Assembly (NCBI GenBank): GCA_913056235.1
Contig: CAJXMW010000005.1
Coordinates: 186,001 to 250,000, forward strand
Direction: 5' to 3'
DNA: 64,000 bases
Source of the DNA: an uncultured Fodinibius sp.
GTDB lineage: Bacteria; Bacteroidota; Rhodothermia; Balneolales; Balneolaceae
The first letter of the stretch is position 1; every line of letters begins with the position of its first letter. A program made the position numbers and the translations under genes. The notes under the pieces were generated by a model. That model made no database searches, was not told the origin of the DNA, and worked only from the letters and a program-made list of their open reading frames with translations. Shown in pieces: positions 9,717 to 17,595 of the stretch.

Positions 9717-10850
9717 GCTCTTGATCCAAATTTTTGTCTTTTTTTTTGATGAATTTTATTGTTTTCTCAAACAAGAGTAGGCTGGCTGAGATTTGTTACA
9801 AAATAAATTTATTTTTCTATCTAGGGTTAATGACAGAAATGGTGGGCTTAAATATTTATCTCGTCTGAGTTCTGTACCCAACCTCATCCGAGTTCTGGGG
9901 TTGAAGTCGGATTAGTACACCAGCAAGGCCCTATTCATTCATCAGACGACTATCCTCCGAAGCTAACCCTCGAAGCCACGTCTGGCCAACATCGACGCAG
10001 CATATTGGGATAGCGCAGGGGGGGATACAGACCTGATGAGTGAAGTTGCTTCTCCCATTCATCAAACGACAAGTCCAGTCTTCAGATGAAAAGATCAATC
10101 CTCATCTGGGTTCTGGGCCTGAAGCCTGATGAGTTTATAAGCTTTTTTGATTCATATGACAACCCCAGTCATCAGATGAAGATATCACCTTTTACCTAAT
10201 CGCTCTTTCACTCAATCACCTAATAACCTGAAACGGGCACGATGCCCGTCCTACATTTTTGCCAGCTTCACAGTGTTCTCCCTTCCCTAATTTTAGGGAA
10301 GGGCCGGGGATGGGTCGCCAAACAAAGATTTCTCACTCCACCTGCCTATCCAAATCTCCGAAATATCAGAGCGTAGGCATGGTTCAAAATGGCAGGATCT
10401 GTGGAATTGTTTTCAGTTTCTCCCTCCCTGCTTGTAGATTGGGATTTAGGGTGGGTTAGAAGAGCAGCAAGCGGGTTATAAACCCGCCCTAAATTCCATC
10501 CCAGTTCCAGAACCTAGTGCACGTTTCGAACGTGCCCCACATATGAATTTTCTTTACCAACTTCATGGTTTAGCCCTTCTCCCGCCGGCGGGAGAGGGGT
10601 TGGGGTGAGGGCCGTCTCATTCGATACAACGCAGAGCGTACTAACGAGATAAAGATATGAACAAAGCTTCTCTCTCCCTGCCTTGAAGGGAGAGAACAAG
10701 AGAGGGTAAAAGAACGAGCAAGATTCCCGTTCTACGGATGTTCCGCCATAAATTAGAGAAATCATTTTCTCTTGACTTAAAGAATGAACAGCCCGCTTTC
10801 AAAAGTAGCTGATAACAATTATATTATGTACGAATATACATATTATTGAC
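9717..10850. repeat. 1.1-kb intergenic region with several REP-like units and shared palindromes
   Basis: No credible gene is seen. REP-like pieces occur at 9882-9950, 10030-10092 and 10099-10180; the last has both the CCTCATCTGGG...GCCTGATGAG hairpin and the TCAGATGA hairpin. Segment 10221-10316 repeats sequence found at 5501-5760. Palindromes around CGGGCACGATGCCCG (10234-10248) and CTCCCGCCGGCGGGAG (10579-10594) add further hairpins. The region ends in the lexA promoter and operator. Confidence 0.8.
10825..10842. promoter_or_regulatory. Putative SOS box of lexA
   Basis: The inverted repeat TATGTA-N6-TACATA lies 8 bases before the lexA start. A closely matching 18-mer lies before dinB at 11847-11864, giving a consensus WATGTACRAAYRTACATA. 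Two matching palindromes at the two genes most expected to be LexA targets make this the likely operator, with autoregulation. Confidence 0.7.
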
Positions 10851-11492
10851 ATGGATAAGCTAACAGCCAAACAAGAAAAATTTTACGAAAGCCTCGTCTC
10901 TTTCTTTCAAAAACATCTTCGCCTGCCAAGCCATCGGGAGGCGGCTGAGCTAAATGACTTTAAATCCGCCAACAGCTCGGTGCAATACCACCGGGCCCTT
11001 GTCAAAAAGGGATACCTTAAGAAAGATGGGCCGGAAAATTACACCTTTACTTCTCCTTCGGACGTCTGGCCGGGCGGCGAGCCAAACGGCACATCCATCC
11101 CTATCCTCGGGGAGATTACGGCCGGATCTATGCAAGAAGCCATCGAGTCGGACCTGGGCGAACTAACATTCCAGCACCTGTTCCCCAATGCTGAAAACAT
11201 TTATGCCCTGCGGGTAAAAGGAATGAGTATGAAGGAATTGAACATCACCGACGGAGATTTTGTGTTACTTTCGAAGACCGAGTTGCGCAGCGGCGAAGTG
11301 GGGGCTGTGCTTTATGAGGATGAAACCACGCTCAAGCGCGTACACAAGGAGGACAACCAGCTCCGGCTGGAACCGGCAAATCCCGACTATGATGAGATCG
11401 TGATTGAGCCGGGTGAATCTGAAGAAGTACGTATTCTTGGCAAATATGTGGGACACATGAATGAAAAAGGCATTTTCAAATCGCCCTACTAG
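10851..11492 (+). CDS. lexA: LexA-family SOS repressor / S24 peptidase
   Basis: The 213-residue protein has an N-terminal winged-helix region (residues 1-65) and a C-terminal S24 autoprotease domain. The self-cleavage site is Ala91-Gly92 in EITAGSM, the catalytic serine is Ser126 in VKGMSM, and the lysine is Lys162 in TTLKRVH. On DNA damage, RecA filaments trigger self-cleavage and induction. The neighbouring Y-family polymerase and the paired operator palindromes support LexA rather than a phage repressor. The winged helix is divergent from E. coli LexA, as is the operator. Confidence 0.85.
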   Translation: MDKLTAKQEKFYESLVSFFQKHLRLPSHREAAELNDFKSANSSVQYHRALVKKGYLKKDGPENYTFTSPSDVWPGGEPNGTSIPILGEITAGSMQEAIESDLGELTFQHLFPNAENIYALRVKGMSMKELNITDGDFVLLSKTELRSGEVGAVLYEDETTLKRVHKEDNQLRLEPANPDYDEIVIEPGESEEVRILGKYVGHMNEKGIFKSPY

Positions 11493-11499
11493 GAGCTCG

Positions 11500-11808
11500 T
11501 CACTCAATAGTCATTCCGGCTCCCTCATACACCAGGAACCACCCCACTTTGCGCGTATCAAACACGATATCCATGTAGAGATCTTTCTTGGTTTGTAAGG
11601 TAATGTGAATCTGCTTGTGTCCATGGCCGACGGGCTCTTCATGACACTTTCGGATCTGCTTTACCCGGTGCACTTTCCCATTGCGGCGTAATATTTTGAT
11701 TGGTTGCAACCGACGGTTAATCTGCCGTTTGTTGTCAGCAAACGATGCTACGGTGGTGATTACAATCAGTGGTTCCGGCTCGTCTGGCTGTTTCGCACTT
11801 TTATTCAT
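11500..11808 (-). CDS. Unknown small basic protein between lexA and dinB
   Basis: A 102-residue ORF from the ATG at 11808 encodes a basic protein with a beta-rich middle and end (VITTVASFADNKRQINRR, then HKQIHITLQTKK and VGWFLVYEG). No family recognised. It converges on lexA with 7 bases between the stops, and is divergent from dinB. The SOS palindromes at 11847-11876 therefore lie in its promoter region too and could control it. A longer reading to 11940 would cross the operator and is unlikely. A damage-inducible accessory protein is a guess from position only. Confidence 0.55.
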   Translation of the reverse strand: MNKSAKQPDEPEPLIVITTVASFADNKRQINRRLQPIKILRRNGKVHRVKQIRKCHEEPVGHGHKQIHITLQTKKDLYMDIVFDTRKVGWFLVYEGAGMTIE

Positions 11809-11846
11809 ATCGCACTCCTGTTTGATTCCTTTCCGGTATTTCCTAT

Positions 11847-11876
11847 AATGTACAAACGTACATATAATGTACATTA
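11847..11876. promoter_or_regulatory. Putative SOS operator between the divergent small gene and dinB
   Basis: Contains ATGTAC-AAAC-GTACAT within an 18-mer matching the one before lexA, directly followed by a second palindrome TAATGTACATTA (11865-11876). It is placed to control dinB to the right and the 102-residue gene to the left. Confidence 0.65.
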
Positions 11877-11896
11877 ACCCTGACCTATTTGTCAAC

Positions 11897-13249
11897 ATGA
11901 ATACCGAAAATAATTGGCCGGACATGCCTGATCCCGGCAACTACCAGCTCAGCAAAAACGTGCACAACATCTGCCGGTATCAGACCGTGGCTTCTGACAT
12001 GCAGCACCGCAGTACCACATCGCGACTGTATGTGCATATCGATATGAATTGTTTTTATGCCCAGGTTGAGCAGCTCTGCTATAACCTCTACGGCATGCCG
12101 GTGGCCGTGGGCGGATGGCGCAAAGAAGACGGTACGGTCAAGGGCATCGTGGCTACCAGCTCCTACGAAGCACGGGCGCTGGGCGTAGAAACGGCTATGA
12201 GCGCACTGGAAGCGTATAAGCTCTGTCCCTACATCGTATTCAAACAGGTGGATTATGAGAAATACCGCGCCTACAGTAAACGCATAAAAAGGGTGCTCGA
12301 CACTTTTTCGCCGGATGTGGAAGCGTACAGCCTGGATGAGTTTTTTATGGATATCACCTGGAAAAAAGGCGAATCCCCTGAAGAACTGGAAGCCTTCGGC
12401 ACAAACATCAAAAAAGCCATATTAGAAGAGACAAAACTCTACTGCAGCGTAGGCATTTCGACCTCCAAAACATACTCCAAGCTGGCCTCAGATATGAACA
12501 AACCCGATGGACTGACGGTACTCGTGGAGGAAGATAAAATCAAAGAACACATCTGGCCGCTGAAGCTGGACAACGTCTGGGGCATCGGGCGACGCCGCTT
12601 TCAAAAGATAGAAGGACGGGGCATCTCCACGATCGGAGAAGCCATTGAGGAAGGCTACCAAAAATTTCAAACGCTGTTCGGAGACTATTTCGGCAAGATG
12701 CTCTGGCGAACTGTGGCTGGCGAAGATCGCGCCAAAGTGGACGACGATACTAATTATGTGCCTGAACGTGTTTCGTACGGGCACACCTTCTCGACTTGGA
12801 CCGAGGATCCGTGGCAGGTAGGCGGCGAATTTGCCAAGGCTGTCAAGCAGGTCTGCTACCGGATGCGGGGCTATGGCAAGAAAGCAGATAAGTTTTTCGG
12901 TACCGTTCGCTTCCAGGGTACTGAAAAGGAAGGTTTCTCCTTTTCTTTTCGCACGCCGGGCCTAACCAACCTCGACGACTATGTGCTGCACAGCTGCCTC
13001 GAAAAAGTAATGCCCCTGCTCTATGCCTGCAAAAAGCGGGGAAAACAATTTCGCTCGATTATGCTTGGGACAACGGAGCTTCACATGACGGACCAGACTG
13101 AACTTTTTTTCCAGGAAAACCCCAAGCTACAGCGCCTGCACAAGGCCATGGACTATATTAACAACCGTTTTGGGATGGAGACCATCGATCACGGCATCAG
13201 CAAACTGGAGGTGAAAGGACACACGCATTTCAAAGATCGTTCGATGTGA
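11897..13249 (+). CDS. dinB: Y-family DNA polymerase (DinB/Pol IV type)
   Basis: The catalytic palm starts with VHIDMNCFYAQVE (first metal-binding Asp), and SLDEFFMDIT carries the second acidic pair. Thumb and HhH region WGIGRRRFQKIE follow, then a little-finger domain to about residue 450. It copies damaged DNA with low fidelity during the SOS response. I prefer the ATG at 11897, because an upstream ATG at 11867 falls inside the operator palindrome. The gene lies next to lexA and carries a LexA-like operator, so it is probably damage-inducible. Some features recall UmuC-type branches, so the exact subfamily is uncertain. Confidence 0.88.
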   Translation: MNTENNWPDMPDPGNYQLSKNVHNICRYQTVASDMQHRSTTSRLYVHIDMNCFYAQVEQLCYNLYGMPVAVGGWRKEDGTVKGIVATSSYEARALGVETAMSALEAYKLCPYIVFKQVDYEKYRAYSKRIKRVLDTFSPDVEAYSLDEFFMDITWKKGESPEELEAFGTNIKKAILEETKLYCSVGISTSKTYSKLASDMNKPDGLTVLVEEDKIKEHIWPLKLDNVWGIGRRRFQKIEGRGISTIGEAIEEGYQKFQTLFGDYFGKMLWRTVAGEDRAKVDDDTNYVPERVSYGHTFSTWTEDPWQVGGEFAKAVKQVCYRMRGYGKKADKFFGTVRFQGTEKEGFSFSFRTPGLTNLDDYVLHSCLEKVMPLLYACKKRGKQFRSIMLGTTELHMTDQTELFFQENPKLQRLHKAMDYINNRFGMETIDHGISKLEVKGHTHFKDRSM

Positions 13250-13380
13250 CACTTCAATTATTGTCACAAAATACAAACTTGCGCCAGATTAAGATAAAAG
13301 CAGTGTCATCCCGCTGTGTCCCGACATTTCGGGGGACCCTGACCCGGGATCTCCAGCCATTAGGTTCGCGTAGAAAGACT

Positions 13381-13453
13381 AACTGTTCCAAGTTGCAAAC
13401 TTGAAACAGTTAGTTATCCTCATCTGGGTTCTGGGTCCGCAGCCTGATGAGTG
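13381..13453 (+). repeat. Hairpin repeat plus REP unit upstream of the RAYT gene
   Basis: The first 31 bases form a near-perfect hairpin with arms AACTGTTCCAAGTT and AACTTGAAACAGTT around GCA. A REP half with arms CTCATC and GATGAG follows at 13418-13453. The same two-part arrangement recurs at 20357-20420, which shows that they move or are copied together. Confidence 0.8.
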
Positions 13454-13546
13454 AAATGGGGGTTTCCCTATTTTCATATGAAAATAGTTGCTTATCTGAA
13501 CTGGACTTGTTTTCATAGTTCTTAAAGAACATTCAAGAGGGATACT

Positions 13547-14134
13547 ATGGAATTCAGAGCCCAACGCTACTATCACATCTACAACCAAGGCAATAACAGG
13601 AAGAAAATATTCTTCGAGCAGGAAAATTACCTTTTCTTTCTGTCCAAAGCTCAAAAGCTACTTCAACCCGAGCTTACAGTTATTGCTTACTGTTTGATGC
13701 CAAACCATTTTCATTTTTTAGTATATACTGACTATCAGCAATCGGAAGAAGAGGCTCAGGATAATAAATTAAGCATTCAGCTTGGTTCTCTGCTAAGCTC
13801 ATACACAAAAGCTGTAAACAAGAGATATAACCGATCGGGCTCGCTGTTCCGAACACACACAAAAGCCAAATACCTCGTTCATAAACGTGATCCAGCCCGA
13901 AGTTATATCCCAACCTGTTTCCATTACATTCACCAAAATCCAGTGAGAGCTGCACTAGTAGATCATTTAAAAGACTGGCCGTATTCTTTCTATTTGGACT
14001 ATGCAGGATATCGAAACGGCAATTTACCAGATATTCAACAAGGAATGGATCTGATGGAATTTAAAAACCAAGAACAGTTCAAAGAGAAATCACAGGAAGC
14101 ATTAAATCCCTCTGCTATCCAAAATATTTGGTGA
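13547..14134 (+). CDS. REP-associated tyrosine transposase (RAYT, Y1/HUH family)
   Basis: The 195-residue protein has the Y1 transposase signature: YCLMPNHFHFLV with the metal-binding His54-x-His56 pair, and a likely catalytic Tyr86 in SSYTKAVNKRY. RAYT proteins nick and rejoin single strands at REP hairpins. REP copies lie just upstream (13418-13453) and 5 bases after the stop (14139-14230), with about ten more in the window, so this is the probable enzyme behind the family, unless another copy elsewhere is active. Full length, no frameshift seen. It differs from IS200/IS605 TnpA, as there is no second ORF and no defined IS ends. Confidence 0.88.
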   Translation: MEFRAQRYYHIYNQGNNRKKIFFEQENYLFFLSKAQKLLQPELTVIAYCLMPNHFHFLVYTDYQQSEEEAQDNKLSIQLGSLLSSYTKAVNKRYNRSGSLFRTHTKAKYLVHKRDPARSYIPTCFHYIHQNPVRAALVDHLKDWPYSFYLDYAGYRNGNLPDIQQGMDLMEFKNQEQFKEKSQEALNPSAIQNIW

Positions 14135-14138
14135 ATAT

Positions 14139-14230
14139 CCTCATCCGAGTTCTGGGGTTGAAGTCGGATGAGTGAACCGGCAGCAACTGTCTTTTAATTC
14201 ATCAGATGACAAACCCAGTCATCAGATGAA
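14139..14230 (+). repeat. REP pair directly downstream of RAYT
   Basis: Hairpin A (14139-14174) has arms CCTCATCCGA and TCGGATGAG. Hairpin B (14198-14230) has arms TTCATCAGATGAC and GTCATCAGATGAA around AAACCCA. Unlike most copies, hairpin A changes CTGGG/GCCTG to CCGAG/GTCGG, preserving pairing. Confidence 0.85.
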
Positions 14231-14241
14231 GAGATCAGTCC

Positions 14242-14425
14242 TCATCGGGATTCAATCTCCAACTTCATCCGAGTTCTGGGTTGTAAGCCGGACATTGGAT
14301 TCGGTACGAAGTGCAAGCGGGTGAGAAGGATAATTCTGTACCGGTATCTCATCTGAAAATTGCCCCGAAAAGCGAAGGACCATCAGAATTATCCCACCAG
14401 CCAAACGTAGTGATTACAGAATCCT
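14242..14425 (+). repeat. About 180-bp dispersed repeat, copy 1
   Basis: Nearly the same sequence is at 20118-20292. Shared landmarks in order: GGACATTGGATTC, GTACGAAGTGC, ATAATTCTGTACCGGT, GAAGGACCATCAGAATTATC and TGATTACAGAATCC. ATAATTCTG and CAGAATTAT within it are complementary and could pair. It lacks an ORF. Copy 1 includes a partial REP (14262-14296). Confidence 0.8.
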
Positions 14426-14963
14426 TGTCTTGATTTTTTAGTACCTTTTTTATCAAGAAAAAAGGTACACCAATATCTTTAAACAAGGTATTGCCTACTT
14501 GCTAAACCGCTTCAAATGCCTCATCCGAATCCAGAAACAGCATAGATTCAGTAAATTAGGCAGCCTTTTTGATTCACCAGATGACCTGTTCTTCCGAAGC
14601 ACAGCCTACTTAGCCACTTCGGCGTAGTTGGCCTTTATGCACAGGAGAACAAACCCAGTCATCAGATGAAGAGAGCTAATCCTCATCAAGCTTCACCAGA
14701 CAAGAATCCAGATGAGGAGGATTTCTCAGCTGGTCAATCAAAAGATCCGGAAGCTCACCAAATCTGTAATAGCACCAAAGCAATAGCCTCTTGAATATAA
14801 CACTTGTGATATGCAAGTTTCCTGATATAAAATATTTGTTTAATGGCTTAGAAAAACAGCCTGAAACGCTGAACACTGGTTCAACAGATATAAATAAGGA
14901 ATTGTCTTATACTTCTATTTTGCTATCTTAAACACGTTATCAGAAAATTGATAATTCGTTTAT
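14426..14963. repeat. Non-coding stretch with decayed REP fragments
   Basis: Fragments of the REP family are visible at 14519-14585 and 14651-14670, interrupted by unrelated sequence. The rest is AT-rich and leads into the promoter of the response-regulator gene. No gene seen. Confidence 0.6.
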
Positions 14964-15344
14964 ATGGGTGAAGAAAAGAAAAAAGTCATAATTGTTGAGG
15001 ACGATCTAATTCTCAACTTGCTATACGAAAGTTACCTCGAACGGCTGGGGTTTCAAACAGAGGGCGAACTTGTTTATGGCAAAACGGCTATCGAAACGGC
15101 TAAAAAAATAGATCCGGATCTTATTGTGATGGATATATCGCTGGAAGGTGAAATTGACGGCATCGAAGCCATGCTCCAGATACGCGAGTTCTCCGAGGTT
15201 CCGGTCATCTATATCACCGGTAACTCTGATCCCTACCATGTAGATCGCGCTGAGGAAACCAATTATCTGGATTACCTGACCAAACCGATTGAGTTCGAGG
15301 ACTTGAAAAAGTCCATCCAAAAGCATTTCGCGACCGATCTTTAA
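14964..15344 (+). CDS. Single-domain response regulator (CheY-like)
   Basis: The 126-residue protein is only a receiver domain. It has the acidic pocket VEDD at residues 11-14, phospho-acceptor Asp57 in LIVMDISL, and the conserved Lys in LTKPIEF near residue 107. It should receive phosphate from a histidine kinase and act by protein contact, since no output domain follows. No kinase is adjacent; a sensor kinase at 17596 lies two genes downstream, but that kinase has its own OmpR-type partner. The gene precedes a peptidase lipoprotein gene by 18 bases. Confidence 0.88.
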   Translation: MGEEKKKVIIVEDDLILNLLYESYLERLGFQTEGELVYGKTAIETAKKIDPDLIVMDISLEGEIDGIEAMLQIREFSEVPVIYITGNSDPYHVDRAEETNYLDYLTKPIEFEDLKKSIQKHFATDL

Positions 15345-15392
15345 CAGGACATTTCATTATTAATGTATCGGAACGATAAACAGAAATACATT

Positions 15393-17435
15393 ATGTTACC
15401 AATTTCTGCCTACCTTAAACGATTGACATTACCGCTATTTGTTGCTGCTCTGATCCTATCTGGGTGTGCCGGCTCACAACAAACGGCACAAGAGCAAACC
15501 CCATCAAAAGACACTCAGCAAATGTCGGATGAGCCGCCTCACAAGCGGCCATCTCAGATGAACCGACTGGTTGCCAATCCCATTAGCAACGAAATTCCCA
15601 ACGGCTTTTATAATGCTATCGACAATGGAACCCGTACGATGTCGGGGACGCCGGGCCAAAATTACTGGACGCAGCGCGCCCGCTATGATATGGATGTTGA
15701 AGTTATCCCCTCCGATACGTTGCTGAGAGGCAGCGGCACCATCACTTATTACAACAATTCGCCCGATACGCTCGATCAGTTGTATATGGAGCTCAGCCAA
15801 AACCTCCATCAGGAGGGCGTAGTTCGAACGCGTAGCTCGGAAATCACCGGCGGCGTAAACCTGGAGCACCTGGCACTAAACAACTCAGAGTTGACGCCCC
15901 TTCAATCCCAGGACGACGAAAGCGGCTACGGTATAAATGGCACGCTGCTGTATTTGCGTCCCGCCCAACCGGTAGCTCCCGGCGATTCGGTCACCATCCA
16001 GACCAAGTGGAATTTCAAGATCCCCCAGCAAGGTGCCAGCGGACGCATGGGTCACAGCAAAGGCAACCTTTTTTACATTGGCTACTGGTACCCGCAGATG
16101 CGCGTCTATGATGATGTCATCGGCTGGATGACTGACCCCTTTACTGGAAACGGCGAATTTTATCAAGACTTTGCCAACTACAATGTGGACATCACCGTGC
16201 CGGAACAATGGATGGTAGGATCAACCGGCCGGTTGACCAACGGCGACGAGGTACTCAAAGATGAGATCTACCAGCGACTGCAAACCGCCCACCAGAGCGA
16301 CTCGGTGATGCACGTCGTTACCGAAGACGATTTTGGCAATGTCACCCCATCCACAGAGGATGGGACCGTCACCTGGAACTTCAAGGCCGAAGATGTGCGC
16401 GACTTCGCCTTCAGCGTCACCAAAGAATCAAAGTGGGATGCCACCCGGGCCGATATTGGCGACCGTGATGGCGATGGGCAGGACAATTTTGTACATATCA
16501 ACGCTATTTATCGCAGCTCGGCGCCTCTCTGGAAACACGGGGCCAAATTCACCCGCGATGCCATCGACTTTCTCTCTGAATTTACTGGACTCAAGTATCC
16601 ATGGCCGCACATGACCTCCGTCGAAGGTGGCGGCATCATCGGCGGCGGCATGGAATATCCCATGATGACCCTCATTGGCGCCTACCGGGGACGACAACCG
16701 GAATCGCTGTACAGCGTGATTGTTCACGAGTTGGCCCATATGTGGATGCCCATGACCGTGAGCACTAACGAGCGACGCTTCGCCTGGATGGATGAAGGCA
16801 CCACTACCTTCAACGAGAATATGGCAGAAACGGAATATTATCCCAACGGGCAAAATTATATCCAAAACGAATTTCAGAGTTACCTGCGCATTGCCGGCAC
16901 TGATGCCGAAGGACCCATCATGCGCTGGTCGGACCATCATTACAACGGCTACGCCTATGGAGTTGCGTCATATTCCAAACCGGGCTCGATGCTAGTAGTG
17001 TTACAAAATCTGCTCGGCAAAGAAACCTTCCAGAAAGCCTATCACGAATTTCTTGACCGCTGGAAGTATAAGCATCCCTATCCCTGGGATATGTTTAATA
17101 CTTTTGAAGATGTAAGCGGACGTGATCTCGACTGGTTCTGGAGAGCCTGGTACTATGAGACCTGGACGCTTGATCAGGCAGTAGGCAGCGTAACATCCAC
17201 AGAAGATGGAACGCGCATTGTAATTGAAGATCACGGACAGGTGCCCATGCCCGCGACGGTTGTAATTACGATGGCCGACGGCTCTACCGTTAGCCGCACC
17301 ATCCCTGTTGAGAAGTGGCTGCAAGGTGCTACGCAAGCGACTCTTATGGTTGATGGCAATGTATCCAAAGTGGTTATTGATCCCGATCGAAAATATCCCG
17401 ATAACAACCGTTCAAACAATCGGTGGAAAAAATAA
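15393..17435 (+). CDS. M1-family zinc metallopeptidase lipoprotein
   Basis: The start at 15393 gives a normal lipoprotein signal peptide ending LILSGC (lipidated Cys25); an ATG at 15363 would add 10 residues. The catalytic motifs of M1 aminopeptidases are clear: GGGMEYPMM (the GAMEN-like substrate-anchor site) and HELAHMW with the downstream WMDEGTTTF glutamate completing the zinc site. The N-terminal beta-saddle precedes the thermolysin-like domain, as in the family. At about 680 residues it lacks the long C-terminal helical repeat of large M1 enzymes. It should act in the periplasm or at the outer membrane on peptides. A terminator follows at 17456. Confidence 0.9.
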   Translation: MLPISAYLKRLTLPLFVAALILSGCAGSQQTAQEQTPSKDTQQMSDEPPHKRPSQMNRLVANPISNEIPNGFYNAIDNGTRTMSGTPGQNYWTQRARYDMDVEVIPSDTLLRGSGTITYYNNSPDTLDQLYMELSQNLHQEGVVRTRSSEITGGVNLEHLALNNSELTPLQSQDDESGYGINGTLLYLRPAQPVAPGDSVTIQTKWNFKIPQQGASGRMGHSKGNLFYIGYWYPQMRVYDDVIGWMTDPFTGNGEFYQDFANYNVDITVPEQWMVGSTGRLTNGDEVLKDEIYQRLQTAHQSDSVMHVVTEDDFGNVTPSTEDGTVTWNFKAEDVRDFAFSVTKESKWDATRADIGDRDGDGQDNFVHINAIYRSSAPLWKHGAKFTRDAIDFLSEFTGLKYPWPHMTSVEGGGIIGGGMEYPMMTLIGAYRGRQPESLYSVIVHELAHMWMPMTVSTNERRFAWMDEGTTTFNENMAETEYYPNGQNYIQNEFQSYLRIAGTDAEGPIMRWSDHHYNGYAYGVASYSKPGSMLVVLQNLLGKETFQKAYHEFLDRWKYKHPYPWDMFNTFEDVSGRDLDWFWRAWYYETWTLDQAVGSVTSTEDGTRIVIEDHGQVPMPATVVITMADGSTVSRTIPVEKWLQGATQATLMVDGNVSKVVIDPDRKYPDNNRSNNRWKK

Positions 17436-17455
17436 AATTGCTAATTCTTCTTCTG

Positions 17456-17482
17456 AAAAGGGCGCTTTCTGGGTGCCCTTTT
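17456..17482 (+). terminator. Rho-independent terminator after the M1 peptidase gene
   Basis: Arms AAAAGGGC and GCCCTTTT enclose an 11-base loop and are followed by CTTATTTT, 20 bases after the stop codon. Confidence 0.75.
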
Positions 17483-17595
17483 CTTATTTTAGGGATGAGC
17501 TTTTAAAATCCGTAAAAATATCACCCCTTAAAATTTGTAAGGCCTATAATTTTCTTACCTTATATCGATTAGTACACTTCAGCTAACTACCTATT

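Noticed and set aside
15504-16940. Several minus-strand ORFs antisense to the M1 peptidase gene
   Set aside because: The plus strand encodes all catalytic motifs of the peptidase; the antisense frames show no family features.
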